NCBI RefSeq assembly: GCF_018069625.1
Contig: NZ_CP072941.1
Location: 3,968,001-4,032,000, forward strand
DNA length: 64,000 nucleotides
Origin: Streptomyces yatensis
Lineage (GTDB): Bacteria > Actinomycetota > Actinomycetes > Streptomycetales > Streptomycetaceae
Direction: 5' to 3'
Below are positions 16,949 to 27,309 of this stretch, in pieces. How positions within the stretch are numbered: position 1 is the stretch's first letter; each line of letters begins with the position of its first letter. The notes beneath the pieces are model-generated. The model was not told the origin of the DNA. It saw only the letters and a list, made by a program, of their open reading frames with translations, and did no database searches. The position numbers and the translations under genes are program-made.

Positions 16949-18235
16949 TCACCAGCCCGGCGGTGGTGCGGGGGGCGCGGGCGGTGCGGACGGTGGCGGG
17001 GGCGCGGCGGGCGGGGCTCCGGGCGGAGGGGGCACCAGCGGCGGGGTGCTGGGCGGCGGCGGGCCGTAACCCCCGCCGCCGTAACCACCCCCGCCGTAAC
17101 CACCACCACCCCCGCCGTAGCCACCGCTCCCGTAGCCACCACTCCCGTAACCCCCGGCCCCGGAGCCACCGCCGTAGCCCCCGGCCCCGGAGCCGTCGTC
17201 GTAGCCCCCGGGCCCATAGCCGTCATAACCCCCGGACCCATAGCCGTCATAGCCGCCGTACGCCGGGGCGCCCGGCCCCGGCTCCCCGATGAACCCCGCG
17301 CCCTCCTCAAGGCCCCGCCGAGCCAGCGCCAGCAGCGCGATCAGCCCCGCGATCGCCTCGAAGAAGCCGGTGAGCACGCTCAGCACGCCCACCGTCGGCA
17401 GATCGCTGAGGTGGTCCACGTAGTCCAGCTTGATGTAGAGCGAGGCCTCGCTGATCCCCGTCGCCATGACCAGCGCCGCCGCCGTCATCCCCAGCGGCCG
17501 TGCCAGCGGCGCACGCCCGAGCGCGGCCGCCGCGGCGGCCAGGCACAGCGCGACCGCCGCCCACGCCGTCCAGGCACCGGGCGGCGAGAGCAGGGTGGGC
17601 AGCGTGTGCTTGCCGGTGAGCAGGTACTTGTAGATCTCCCAGCCCCGCTCCTGGGCCCAGTAGATCTGCCAGGCGGCGATGACGACCCCGGCGGCGCCCA
17701 GGAACAGCGCGCCGGTGACCGCCGCTCCGGGCGAGGGGCGGCCCGGCGGCCGGTCGGCGGGCGAGGCCAGATGTCCGGGCGGGGCGAGGTCGGCGGGGCG
17801 GCGGGCGGCGGCCACCACGGCCAGCAGCAGCCCCCCGAGCACCACCTGCGCCCAGGCGCTGAGGTTCCCCCGCGTCTTCAGATCGCCGGGGATGCCCTGC
17901 AGCCAGTCGGAGTTCAGGTTCCACAGGCTGGGCAGGCGCACCGCGACGGTCACCACCGCGACCGTGCCGAGCGCGCCCGCGGCGGCCGGTGAGCGCAGGG
18001 CGGTGATTCCGACGACCGCGTAGACCAGCAGCAGCACGAGGTCGAGCAGGGAGGAACCGAAGATCCCTCCGGTGGCCCGGAACGGCAGCCCCGCCCATGT
18101 CCACCACAGATGGTTCGCCTCGTCGGCCTTGTCCAGGTCGTGGATGATCCACGCCAGCGAGATCAGCCCGAGGACCGCGCAGACGAGCGCCCCGAAAAGG
18201 CGCCCTCCGCTGTTGAGTATCCGTCCCTGCCCCAT
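16949..18235 (-). CDS. Multi-spanning membrane protein with Gly/Tyr- and Pro-rich C-terminal tail
   Basis: The product is 428 aa. The ATG at 18235 is chosen for its GGGGGAA ribosome site; an upstream in-frame extension is rejected. About eight hydrophobic segments lie between residues 10 and 320, with loops such as AWIIHDLDKADEANHLWW. The last 100 residues are low-complexity: GGYDGYGSGGYDGYGPGGY-like repeats, then a Pro-rich stretch ending PAPPAPPPGW. Tails of this type on actinobacterial membrane proteins are usually cytoplasmic and disordered. No transport or enzyme motif is recognised. The gene is convergent with the S9 peptidase and separated from it by family B repeats. Confidence 0.75.
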   Translation of the reverse strand: MGQGRILNSGGRLFGALVCAVLGLISLAWIIHDLDKADEANHLWWTWAGLPFRATGGIFGSSLLDLVLLLVYAVVGITALRSPAAAGALGTVAVVTVAVRLPSLWNLNSDWLQGIPGDLKTRGNLSAWAQVVLGGLLLAVVAAARRPADLAPPGHLASPADRPPGRPSPGAAVTGALFLGAAGVVIAAWQIYWAQERGWEIYKYLLTGKHTLPTLLSPPGAWTAWAAVALCLAAAAAALGRAPLARPLGMTAAALVMATGISEASLYIKLDYVDHLSDLPTVGVLSVLTGFFEAIAGLIALLALARRGLEEGAGFIGEPGPGAPAYGGYDGYGSGGYDGYGPGGYDDGSGAGGYGGGSGAGGYGSGGYGSGGYGGGGGGYGGGGYGGGGYGPPPPSTPPLVPPPPGAPPAAPPPPSAPPAPPAPPPGW

Positions 18236-18713
18236 AGCCGTAGGTTTCCCCCGCCTCGTACCCCGGGCAACCGTCGCGGGGCGAAGAAAAATACGGATCG
18301 TGGCCGTCCGGAGGCCGCCGGCCGGGGTGCGACCGGCCGGGGCCACATGGCGCGCCCCGGCCGGTCCACGGCACCCGCACGGCCGTACGCAGTTCAGCCT
18401 GACGCGTCCGTATATCGGTGTTGCGACGGGTGAGTTGCCGGTGTGTTAACGCGCTTCCTGCCCATAGAACATGCTTTGTCCCTCATGGCGGATCCCTGTC
18501 AAGCACGCCCGGACCTCGATCTGCCAAATCTTCGCTCAAGACTCGAATGAGCAGCACATCCGCCCTCCCCGGCCTCTTGACTGGGCCGTTCCCCGATTGC
18601 GAAAGTCCGCTCAACCCGGTACGCACGCACCACCTTGGCGAGCGGGCGGCGACATGACGCGCATAGATAGCGCGAGTTGACGGTGTGACACCAGTGCGGG
18701 GGGACGCTACGCG
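18236..18713. other. Divergent intergenic region upstream of the BldK-type operon
   Basis: This 478-bp stretch lies between divergent genes. It is less GC-rich than its surroundings between 18410 and 18560. A TTGACT word occurs at about 18576, but I cannot pair it confidently with a -10 box. No RNA gene or ORF with a ribosome site was seen. It presumably holds the promoters of both flanking genes. Confidence 0.5.
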
Positions 18714-19718
18714 ATGACGAGTCCATCCCAGTCCGGCGTGGTCGAGAAGACCGCACCGGGCGCGGAGGGCGAGGCGCCGGCCGGTCTGGCGCCCCGCCAG
18801 CTGATGTGGCGGCGCTTCAAACGTGACCGTACGGGTGTCATCTCCGCGGGTGTGGTGATCTTCTTCTTCGCCGTCGCCGTGCTGGCCCCGGTGATCTCCT
18901 GGCTGTACGGCAAGGATCCGTACACCACCTATGGCCTGGACCGGCCCGAGCTGCTGGACCCCCTCACCAGCTATCCGATGAAGCCCAACGGGGGCATCGA
19001 CGGCGAGTTCTGGTTCGGCATCGAGCCCAAGCTGGGCCGCGATGTGCTGACCCAGCTGGTCTACGGCATCCGCACCTCGCTGCTGATCGGGCTGGCCGCG
19101 ACCGTGCTGTCCACGGTCACCGGCATCGTGATCGGCGTGGTGGCGGGCTATCTGGGCGGCCGCACCGACTACTTCCTCGGCCGGCTCATCGATCTGCTGC
19201 TGTCCTTTCCGCAGCAGCTGTTCTTCGTCGCCTTCATGCCGGTGGTCACCGCGCTGTTCGTCAGCCCGCAGAAGGAGACGCCCACCTATTTCCGGGTGAC
19301 GGCCCTGGTGATGGTGTTGTGGCTGCTGGGCTGGATGCAGCTGGCCCGGCTGCTGCGCGGCCAGGTGCTGTCCCTGCGGGAGCGGGAGTTCGTCGAGGCG
19401 GCCCGGGTGACCGGCGCCTCGCCGTGGCGGATCGTCCGCAAGGAGCTGCTGCCCAACCTCGTGACGCCGATCCTGGTGCAGTCCACGCTGATGCTGCCGA
19501 ACTTCGTGACGACGGAGGCGGCACTGTCCTTCCTCGGCGTCGGCGTGGTGGAACCGACCCCCGACTGGGGCCGGATGTTCGCCAAGGGCGCGAACTTCTA
19601 CGAGGGCGACATCACCTACATGTTCTTCCCCGGCATCGCCATGGTGGTCTTCGTGGTCGCCTTCAACCTGCTCGGGGACTCGGTCCGGGACGCGATGGAC
19701 CCGAAGACCACGCGGTGA
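18714..19718 (+). CDS. Oligopeptide ABC importer permease (OppC-type; BldKA position)
   Basis: The product is 334 aa. A cytoplasmic N-terminus (LAPRQLMWRRFKRDRTGVISA) is followed by six membrane segments. The EAA loop that docks on the ATPases is EAARVTGASPWRIVRKELLPN-like, near residue 225. The extracytoplasmic segment before helix 2 (GKDPYTTYGLDRPELLDP) is long for OppC. It is the first gene of a five-gene run: permease, binding protein, permease, ATPase, ATPase. That order is the one described for bldKABCDE, the importer of the extracellular peptide signal for aerial growth in Streptomyces coelicolor. Assignment to BldK rests on order and family, not alignment. Confidence 0.85.
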   Translation: MTSPSQSGVVEKTAPGAEGEAPAGLAPRQLMWRRFKRDRTGVISAGVVIFFFAVAVLAPVISWLYGKDPYTTYGLDRPELLDPLTSYPMKPNGGIDGEFWFGIEPKLGRDVLTQLVYGIRTSLLIGLAATVLSTVTGIVIGVVAGYLGGRTDYFLGRLIDLLLSFPQQLFFVAFMPVVTALFVSPQKETPTYFRVTALVMVLWLLGWMQLARLLRGQVLSLREREFVEAARVTGASPWRIVRKELLPNLVTPILVQSTLMLPNFVTTEAALSFLGVGVVEPTPDWGRMFAKGANFYEGDITYMFFPGIAMVVFVVAFNLLGDSVRDAMDPKTTR

Positions 19719-19780
19719 CCGGGGGGCCGGAGGTCCCAAGGCAGAGAACGGCAAGTCTTCCGTCCGATGAGGCAGGTGCA

Positions 19781-21583
19781 GTGACCACGATGACGCCGAA
19801 GAAGAACAGTCGCAGAGCCCGTACCTACGCCGTCGCCCTGACCGCGGGCGCCCTGGCGCTCGCCGGGTGCAGCAGCGGAGGCGGCGGCTCTGACCCCAAG
19901 GGGTCGAACGAGCCCAAGATGGAGTCCCAGGACGTCACCCTCGGCACCGCCGCCGACTCCACCGGACCGGCCAAGGACCTGCCGGGCGCCAAGAAGGGCG
20001 GCACCGTCACGGTGCTGCAGCGGGACGCCTTCGAGCATCTGGACCCGGGGCAGATCTACGTCAGCGACGAGCTGATCGCGCAGACCCTCTACAACCGGAC
20101 GCTGACGAACTACCAGTTCGACGACAAGACGGGCAAGGCCAAGCTGGTCGGCGACCTCGCCACCGACACCGGCAAGTCCTCCGACGGCGGCCGCACCTGG
20201 ACGTACACCCTCAAGGACGGGCTGAAGTACGAGGACGGCTCGCCCATCACCTCCAAGGACGTCCGGCAGGCCGTCGAGCGGCTCTACGCGCCGTACCAGA
20301 CGAACGGGCCGACCTATCTGCAGCAGTGGCTCTCCGGTGAGGGCCAGAAGTACCGCAAGGCGCTTCCGGACGGCCCCTACAAGGGCAAGCATCTGCCCTC
20401 GTCGGTGCTGGACACCCCGGACGACAAGACCATCGTCTTCCACTTCGACCAGCCGCGCGCCGAGGTGCCGTTCGCGGTGGCCATGCCCAATATCACCGCG
20501 GTGCCGCCGGGCAAGGACACCAAGGAGAAGTACGACAAGGCGCCGCTGGCCTCGGGCCCGTACAAGGTCCAAAACTTCAAGTCGGGCAAGGGCGTCGAGT
20601 TCGTCAAGAACGACCAGTGGGACCCCAAGACCGACTCGATACGCCATCAGTACGTCGACAAGTTCGACGTCTCCTTCGGCCACCAGTGGGTGGACTCCAC
20701 CCGCCGGCTCCAGGCCAGCAAGGGCGCCGACCGGAACGGGATGACGCTCACCAACGCGGTCGACCCCTCGCAGATCTCCACGGTCCTCAAGGACAAGGAG
20801 GCGATGGCCCGGTCGCTGACCGAGACGCAGCCCTATGTGGACGTCGTCTCGATCAACACCGATCGGGTCAAGGACAAGAAGGTGCGCGAGGCGATCGCCT
20901 GGGCCTTCCCCAGCGGGCAGTACCTCCAGCAGTTCGGCGGCCCCAAGGGCGGTGAGGTCGGCGGCGGGCTGGTCGGCCCGACACTCAAGGGCTACGACCC
21001 CTCGTTCGACCCGTTCCAGAAGAAGAAGTACCCCGGCGGCAACGCCAAGAAGGCCAAGGAGCTGCTGAAGGAGGCGGGCAAGGAGAACTACGAGCTCGTC
21101 TACGCCTACGGCAACGGCGACACCCACCAGGACGCCTCGGTGGTCGTCCAGCAGGCCCTGGAGCGGGCCGGGTTCAAGGTGCAGAAGAAGGAGATCGACC
21201 AGTCGACCTATTACACGCAGATCGGAAAGGTCAAGAACAAGTTCGACCTGTACCGGTCCTCGTGGGGTGCCGACTGGCCGTCCGCCTCGACCGTGGTCCC
21301 GCCGGTGTACGGCGGCGAGAACGTCTACGACGACTCCTCTAACTACTCGCACCTCAACGTCCCGGCGATCAACAAGGAGATCGGCAAGGTCGCCAAGGTC
21401 AGCGACCTCGGCCGGGCCACCTCGGAGTGGATCAAGCTCAGCGAGAAGATCCTCACCGATGAGGTCCCCGCGGTCCCGACCTTCTACAACCGGCTGTTCA
21501 CCCTCTGGGGCTCGGGCATCGGCGGAGTGAAGTTCAACTCGGTCTACGGGGCCGTGGACCCGACGGCCATCTTCATCAAGTAG
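19781..21583 (+). CDS. Oligopeptide-binding lipoprotein (SBP family 5; BldKB position)
   Basis: The product is 600 aa. The GTG at 19781 is favoured over the ATG at 19790 because GAGGCAGG is better placed. The lipoprotein signal has basic KKNSRRAR, a hydrophobic core and the lipobox LALAGC with Cys30, then a Gly/Ser linker. The mature region has family-5 features: GGTVTVLQRDAFEHLDPGQI, LADTG-type repeats of the domain I fold (RTWTYTLKDGLKYEDGSPIT), and ASGPYKVQNFKSGKGVEFVKN. It captures peptides outside the membrane for the flanking permeases. A 62-bp gap follows the first permease gene and a strong hairpin follows this gene. Confidence 0.88.
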   Translation: MTTMTPKKNSRRARTYAVALTAGALALAGCSSGGGGSDPKGSNEPKMESQDVTLGTAADSTGPAKDLPGAKKGGTVTVLQRDAFEHLDPGQIYVSDELIAQTLYNRTLTNYQFDDKTGKAKLVGDLATDTGKSSDGGRTWTYTLKDGLKYEDGSPITSKDVRQAVERLYAPYQTNGPTYLQQWLSGEGQKYRKALPDGPYKGKHLPSSVLDTPDDKTIVFHFDQPRAEVPFAVAMPNITAVPPGKDTKEKYDKAPLASGPYKVQNFKSGKGVEFVKNDQWDPKTDSIRHQYVDKFDVSFGHQWVDSTRRLQASKGADRNGMTLTNAVDPSQISTVLKDKEAMARSLTETQPYVDVVSINTDRVKDKKVREAIAWAFPSGQYLQQFGGPKGGEVGGGLVGPTLKGYDPSFDPFQKKKYPGGNAKKAKELLKEAGKENYELVYAYGNGDTHQDASVVVQQALERAGFKVQKKEIDQSTYYTQIGKVKNKFDLYRSSWGADWPSASTVVPPVYGGENVYDDSSNYSHLNVPAINKEIGKVAKVSDLGRATSEWIKLSEKILTDEVPAVPTFYNRLFTLWGSGIGGVKFNSVYGAVDPTAIFIK

Positions 21584-21610
21584 CCGCGGCCGAACCCAGG
21601 CAGCGCAGAC

Positions 21611-21644
21611 CCCGGCCGCACCCGTATCGGCGGGTGCGGCCGGG
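21611..21644 (+). terminator. Perfect hairpin between binding-protein and second permease genes
   Basis: Fourteen bases (21611-21624, CCCGGCCGCACCCG) pair perfectly with 21631-21644 around a 6-nt loop. There is no U-run after it. It lies 27 bp after the binding-protein stop and 27 bp before the next start. This position suits partial termination or 3'-end protection of the upstream message, giving more binding protein than membrane subunits. Confidence 0.75.
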
Positions 21645-21671
21645 ACCCTCTAGCGGAAGATCACCGACGTC

Positions 21672-22649
21672 ATGTTGAGATTCCTCGCCCGCCGGTCCCT
21701 CGGCGCGATCGTGATCCTGATCCTGATCAGCGCGATCACGTTCTTCCTCTTCTTCGCCCTGCCCGCCGAACCGGCCCGGCTCGCCTGCGGCAAGAACTGC
21801 GACCCCGTCTCGCTCGCCATGATCAACAAGAACCTCGGCCTGGACCAGCCGGTGCCGGTCCAGTACGCGAAGTTCATGGTGGGGATCGTCGCCGGGCGGG
21901 ACTTCGCCGTGGGGCACTGCAGCGCCCCCTGCTTCGGCTACTCCTTCGTCAGCCAGGAGCCCGTCTGGGGCACCATCGCCGACCGCTTCCCCACCACCCT
22001 CTCGCTCGCCCTCGGCGGTGCCGCCGTGTTCCTGGTCTGCGGGATCGGCATCGGCATGATCGCGGCCTGGCGGCGCGGCACCTGGATCGACAAGTTCTTC
22101 AGCTCGCTGTCGCTGCTCGGCGCCTCGATGCAGATCTACTTCGTCGGGGTGCTCGCCCTGGCCTGGTTCGTCAGCGGTCTGGGGATCATGGACCAGCCGG
22201 CCTACTACCCCTTCACCGACAATCCGGCGAAGTGGTTCAGCGGGATGCTGCTGCCCTGGGTGGTGCTGTCACTGATCTTCCTGGCCAACTACAGCCGGAT
22301 GACCCGCTCCCAGATGGTCGAGCAGCTGCAGGAGGACCATGTCCGCACGGCGAGAGCCAAGGGGCTCTCCAGCCGTACGGTCTTCTTCCGCTACGCCTGG
22401 CGCGGCGCCATCGCCCCCATCGTCACCATCTTCGGCATCGACCTCGGATCGCTCTTCGGCGGGGCCATGGTCACCGAGTACACCTTCACCCTGCACGGCA
22501 TCGGGCGGCTGGCGGTGGAATCCGTCCAGCTCACCGATCTGCCCATGCTGATGGGTGTGATGCTGGTCAGCTCCGCGGCCATCGTGGTGTTCAACATCCT
22601 GGTCGACGCCGCCTACGCCTTCATCGACCCGCGCGTGCGCCTCGCCTGA
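21672..22649 (+). CDS. Oligopeptide ABC importer permease (OppB-type; BldKC position)
   Basis: The product is 325 aa, beginning MLRFLARRSLGAIVILIL, the usual OppB first helix. Six membrane segments follow, and the EAA motif is around DHVRTARAKGLSSRTVFFRYA. The end NILVDAAYAFIDPRVRLA is the classic OppB terminus. The extracytoplasmic loop after helix 1 contains four cysteines in two close pairs (ACGKNC and HCSAPC), which could form disulfides. It pairs with the OppC-type subunit to form the translocation pore. No good ribosome site is seen; the nearest GGAAG is 15 bases away. Confidence 0.88.
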   Translation: MLRFLARRSLGAIVILILISAITFFLFFALPAEPARLACGKNCDPVSLAMINKNLGLDQPVPVQYAKFMVGIVAGRDFAVGHCSAPCFGYSFVSQEPVWGTIADRFPTTLSLALGGAAVFLVCGIGIGMIAAWRRGTWIDKFFSSLSLLGASMQIYFVGVLALAWFVSGLGIMDQPAYYPFTDNPAKWFSGMLLPWVVLSLIFLANYSRMTRSQMVEQLQEDHVRTARAKGLSSRTVFFRYAWRGAIAPIVTIFGIDLGSLFGGAMVTEYTFTLHGIGRLAVESVQLTDLPMLMGVMLVSSAAIVVFNILVDAAYAFIDPRVRLA

Positions 22650-22668
22650 CAGACCCGGAGCTGCCGAG

Positions 22669-23742
22669 ATGACCACACTCACCAAGCCCGACGACGGCGC
22701 GACGCCCCCACCGGCCGGCCCCGGCGACGGCGCCTTCCTGTCCGTACGCGATCTGTACGTCCGGTTCTCGACCGAGGACGGCGTCGTCAAGGCCGTCGAC
22801 GGCCTCTCCTTCGACCTCGAACGCGGCCGGACGCTCGGCATCGTCGGCGAGTCCGGCTCCGGCAAGTCCGTCACCAACCTCACCGTCCTGGGCCTGCACG
22901 ACCCGCGCACCACCACCGTCAGCGGCGAGATCCTGCTCAACGGGCAGGAGCTGACCGGGGCGCCCGAGCGCACCCTGGAGCGGCTGCGCGGCAACACCAT
23001 GGCGATGATCTTCCAGGATCCGCTGACCGCCCTGTCGCCGTACTACACGGTGGGCCGCCAGATCGCCGAGCCGTACCGCAAGCACACCGGCGCCTCCAAG
23101 AGCGAGGCCCGTGCCCGGGCGATCGAGATGCTGGAGAAGGTCGGCATCCCCAACCCCCGGCTGCGGGTGGACGACTATCCGCACCAGTTCTCCGGCGGGA
23201 TGCGGCAGCGCGCGATGATCGCGATGTCGCTGGTCTGCGACCCCGATCTGCTGATCGCCGACGAGCCGACCACCGCCCTCGACGTCACCGTCCAGGCCCA
23301 GATCCTGGATCTGCTGAAGGACCTCCAGCAGGAGTTCGGCTCCGCGATCATCCTCATCACCCATGACCTGGGCGTAGTCGCCAACACCGCCGACGATCTG
23401 CTGGTGATGTACGCGGGCCGGGCCGTGGAGCGCGGTACGGTCCGCGAGGTGCTGCGCGCGCCCCAGCACCCGTACACCTGGGGGCTGCTGGGCTCCATGC
23501 CGCGGCTGACCTCCGCCGTGGACGAGCCGCTGAACCCCATCCCCGGCTCCCCGCCGAGCCTGCTCAGCCCCCCGCCGGGCTGTCCCTTCCATCCGCGGTG
23601 CCACTACACCGACCAGGTGGAGGGCGACCGCTGCGCCACCGAGCGGCCCGTGCTGCCGGACGGCCGCGGCGCCGCCTGCCACCTGAGCGCCGAGCGGAAA
23701 CAGACCCTCTTCACCGAGCAGATCAAGCCCCGGCTGGGCTAG
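22669..23742 (+). CDS. Oligopeptide ABC importer ATPase (OppD-type; BldKD position)
   Basis: The product is 357 aa. Walker A is GESGSGKS, the Q-loop is in [17 protein letters not shown], the signature is FSGGMRQR, Walker B is [12 protein letters not shown], and the switch histidine is in LITHDLGVV. The C-terminal OppD extension has cysteines in [22 protein letters not shown], the segment that holds a 4Fe-4S cluster in some Opp ATPases. The ATG is preceded by CGGAG and follows the permease stop by 19 bp. It energises uptake together with the next ATPase. Confidence 0.92.
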   Translation: MTTLTKPDDGATPPPAGPGDGAFLSVRDLYVRFSTEDGVVKAVDGLSFDLERGRTLGIVGESGSGKSVTNLTVLGLHDPRTTTVSGEILLNGQELTGAPERTLERLRGNTMAMIFQDPLTALSPYYTVGRQIAEPYRKHTGASKSEARARAIEMLEKVGIPNPRLRVDDYPHQFSGGMRQRAMIAMSLVCDPDLLIADEPTTALDVTVQAQILDLLKDLQQEFGSAIILITHDLGVVANTADDLLVMYAGRAVERGTVREVLRAPQHPYTWGLLGSMPRLTSAVDEPLNPIPGSPPSLLSPPPGCPFHPRCHYTDQVEGDRCATERPVLPDGRGAACHLSAERKQTLFTEQIKPRLG

Positions 23743-23761
23743 GGCCTAGGAGCGCTGACGC

Positions 23762-24914
<1,153 letters not shown>

Positions 24915-24925
<11 letters not shown>

Positions 24926-24959
24926 GGAGCCGTGAGGAGCCGTGAGGAGCCGTAAGGAA
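24915..24959. repeat. 10-bp tandem repeat at the end of the importer operon
   Basis: GAGCCGTGAG-type units occur four to five times across the stop codon of the OppF-type gene and beyond. The tract has presumably expanded by slippage and shows no hairpin. The minus-strand acetyltransferase gene ends 15 bp further on, so there is no obvious terminator between these convergent genes. Confidence 0.7.
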
Positions 24960-24973
24960 CTGGCCTCTCGGTC

Positions 24974-25759
24974 TCAGAAGCGCGAAAAGGCATGCGCACG
25001 GCCGATGGCGGTGAACCCGCGGCGGCCGTACCAGCGCAGCGGCCAGTCGTCCTGGTCGGCGACGAGGAACCGCAGCCCGCACCCCGCGGCGGCCGCGCGG
25101 CGCAGCGCCGCGGTCAGGACGGCGTCGGCGTAGCCGCGGCGCAGATACGGCTCGGCGGTCGCCACCTCCTCGATCTGGGCGATCCCGGTGGCGGGCTCCA
25201 GATACAGATCGGCCCAGGAGGCGACCTCGCCGCTGTCGTCGTGGGCGGCGAGGAAGAGCACCTCCTCGGCCCCGGCCCGCCGCGCGGTACGCCGCTCCAC
25301 GAGGTCGTGCACGGTCCGCTCGTCCGCGTCCGGCATCCACCGCCGCTGCTGCGCCGTCACCGCCCGCCGCAGCGGCCCGTGCGGATCCGGCCCCAGCTCC
25401 CGCTCCACCACATCCGCCGCCGTGGCCTCCGGCACCGGCCCGGTGTGGACCATCAGCACCTCGGTCATATGGCCGTACCCGGCCCCTTCGAGCGCGGGCA
25501 CACAGAGAAGTCCCAGCGCCTCGTCATGGACCGTGATCCGGCGGTGCGGAAGGAAGGCCATGACCTCGTCGGCGAGCGCGGGCAGCCCCTCGGGGTCGGC
25601 GGGCCCGACGATATGCAGCTGATTGTGCTCATGGGAGCGCGCGTAACCCCCGTGCAGCACCAGGAATCCCCCCGGCACCTCCCGCACCTCACCGGCCTGA
25701 CGACGGGCAAAGGAGATCCGGAAGTCCTGGGCGCGCCGCACATCATAGGGTTCTGGCAT
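24974..25759 (-). CDS. GNAT-family N-acetyltransferase
   Basis: The product is 261 aa. The C-terminal GNAT domain is recognisable: SWADLYLEPATGIAQIEEVAT, then YLRRGYADAVLTAALRRA (acetyl-CoA pyrophosphate loop) and FLVADQDDWPLRWYGRRGF. The N-terminal half (FLVLHGGYARSHEHNQLHIV) is probably a degenerate second GNAT fold. The ATG has a GAGGAA ribosome site that lies inside the divergent gene's coding sequence. Its start codon overlaps that of the neighbouring gene within the tetranucleotide CATG. The substrate is unknown. Confidence 0.85.
   Translation of the reverse strand: MPEPYDVRRAQDFRISFARRQAGEVREVPGGFLVLHGGYARSHEHNQLHIVGPADPEGLPALADEVMAFLPHRRITVHDEALGLLCVPALEGAGYGHMTEVLMVHTGPVPEATAADVVERELGPDPHGPLRRAVTAQQRRWMPDADERTVHDLVERRTARRAGAEEVLFLAAHDDSGEVASWADLYLEPATGIAQIEEVATAEPYLRRGYADAVLTAALRRAAAAGCGLRFLVADQDDWPLRWYGRRGFTAIGRAHAFSRF
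25746..25751 (+). promoter_or_regulatory. -10 element for a leaderless transcript of the 178-aa protein
   Basis: TAGGGT is followed by six bases and the ATG at 25758. No ribosome site is present on this strand. The promoter would lie inside the first codons of the divergent acetyltransferase gene. Confidence 0.5.
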
Positions 25760-26294
25760 GGCTGTTCCTCATCCTCCGGTCTATCAGGAGTACTACACCC
25801 GCACACCCTTCCAGCTCTTCTCCGGCGTCGGCTGGAAGCGGCTGGTGGCCTTCCGGGCCGATGAGTCGGGCGTCACCCTGGGCGGCCCGGTGACGCGATA
25901 CCGCCGGTTCACCGGCGTCGTGCCGTGGCGGGACATCGAAGCCGTCGTCGTATGGGCCACGAAAAAGGACATGGAGCGGCCGATACGGCGGATAGGTCTG
26001 AAGTTGCGGCCTGGTGTGCCGGACGTTCCCGGCCCCGACGCGAAGATCAGCCCGCAGGCCGCCGCGAGTGCGGCGCCGCATATCGAGTACCCGGTCGTCA
26101 GGAACAACCGCGTCATCGTCTTCTGGAAGGTGGACCACGCCCGGCTCTCCGCCGCGGTGCGGGCGTTCGCCCCGCACGTTCAGCTGCGGGTCCACCCGGT
26201 GCACCGGGTGCGCCCGGGGCAGGGCGGCGGGCCGGGGTACGGCGGCAGTCCGGGGTACGGGTCCGGCGGGAGCATCTTCGACATCATGCCCTGA
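25758..26294 (+). CDS. Conserved-looking hypothetical protein (178 aa)
   Basis: The protein has a compact, mixed hydrophobic/charged composition unlike a shadow frame: [58 protein letters not shown]. The pattern of short beta strands resembles a PH-like fold, but this is a guess. It ends in a Gly-rich tail with repeated PGYGGS and the hydrophobic terminus IFDIMP. There is no signal peptide or membrane helix. It starts divergently from the acetyltransferase with overlapping start codons, and its 3' end overlaps the convergent OppF-type gene by 11 bp. Confidence 0.7.
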   Translation: MAVPHPPVYQEYYTRTPFQLFSGVGWKRLVAFRADESGVTLGGPVTRYRRFTGVVPWRDIEAVVVWATKKDMERPIRRIGLKLRPGVPDVPGPDAKISPQAAASAAPHIEYPVVRNNRVIVFWKVDHARLSAAVRAFAPHVQLRVHPVHRVRPGQGGGPGYGGSPGYGSGGSIFDIMP

Positions 26295-27309
26295 CCCCCG
26301 CGCGCTCCTCCGCGAAGTGGCAGGCCGAGGCGTGGGCGGCGGGGCCTGCCAGGGCGCTCGGCACCGCCAGCAGCGGGGTCTCCGTCGCGCAGCGGTCCGC
26401 TGCCTTCCAGCAGCGGGTGCGGAAGCGGCAGCCGGAGGGCGGGTTGGCCGGGGAGGGGACGTCGCCGGGGAGCAGGATGCGGGTCCGGCGGGTGCGGGCC
26501 ACGGGGTCGGGGACCGGGACGGCGGAGAGCAGGGCCTGGGTGTACGGGTGGGTGGGGTGGTCGTAGATCTCGGGGCCGGTTCCCATTTCGGCGAAGCGGC
26601 CCAGGTACATCACGGCGACCCGGTCGGCGATGTGCCGGACCACCGACAGGTCGTGGGCGATGAAGACGTACGCCAGGCCGAACTCGTCCTGCAGCCGCTC
26701 CATCAGATTGACCACCTGCGCCTGCACCGATACGTCCAGCGCCGAGACCGGCTCGTCCGCGACGATGACCTCCGGCCGTAGCGCCAGGCCCCGGGCGATG
26801 CCGATGCGCTGGCGCTGGCCGCCGGAGAACTGGTGGGGGTAGCGGTTGAGGTGTTCCGGGCTGAGCCCCACCACCTCCAGCAGCTCCTGGACCGCCCGCC
26901 GCCGATCGCCCTTGGGGGCCGCCTCGGGGTGGATCTCGAAGGGCTCCCCGATGATGTCGCCCACCGTCATCCGCGGGTTGAGCGAGGTGTACGGGTCCTG
27001 GAAGACCATCTGGATGTTGCGGCGGACGGCCCGCAGCGCGCGGCCCGAGAGCCGGGTGATGTCCTCGCCCCGGTAGAGGATCGTCCCGGCGGTCGGCCGC
27101 TCCAGGCTGACCAGCAGCTTGGCCACGGTGGACTTGCCGCAGCCGGACTCGCCGACGATGCCGAGCGTCTCCCCGCGCCGCAGGGCGAAGGAGACCGTGT
27201 CGACCGCCCGGACGGCGCCGATCCGCCGCTTGACCACCACGCCCTGGGTCAGGGGATAGAGCTTGGCCAGATCGCGGACCTCCAGGACCGGCCCATCGGG
27301 CTCAGCCAT
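26284..27309 (-). CDS. Oligopeptide ABC importer ATPase (OppF-type), operon 2
   Basis: The product is 341 aa. Walker A is [11 protein letters not shown]-loop [17 protein letters not shown], signature [14 protein letters not shown], Walker [13 protein letters not shown], switch His FIAHDLSVV, and the cysteine segment [18 protein letters not shown]. The start at 27309 has GGAGGAA upstream and overlaps the OppD-type stop by 8 bp (ATGGCTGA). It is very similar throughout to the OppF-type protein of operon 3 at 36016-37185, down to the overlap sequence, so the two operons are paralogous copies. It is the last gene of its operon and ends convergently, overlapping the neighbour by 11 bp. Confidence 0.92.
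   Translation of the reverse strand: MAEPDGPVLEVRDLAKLYPLTQGVVVKRRIGAVRAVDTVSFALRRGETLGIVGESGCGKSTVAKLLVSLERPTAGTILYRGEDITRLSGRALRAVRRNIQMVFQDPYTSLNPRMTVGDIIGEPFEIHPEAAPKGDRRRAVQELLEVVGLSPEHLNRYPHQFSGGQRQRIGIARGLALRPEVIVADEPVSALDVSVQAQVVNLMERLQDEFGLAYVFIAHDLSVVRHIADRVAVMYLGRFAEMGTGPEIYDHPTHPYTQALLSAVPVPDPVARTRRTRILLPGDVPSPANPPSGCRFRTRCWKAADRCATETPLLAVPSALAGPAAHASACHFAEERAGVRA

Noticed and set aside
19616..21352. Minus-strand open frame of 578 codons opposite the operon 1 binding protein
   Set aside because: Shadow of the lipoprotein gene; Leu/Val/Arg/Gly-rich repetitive translation.
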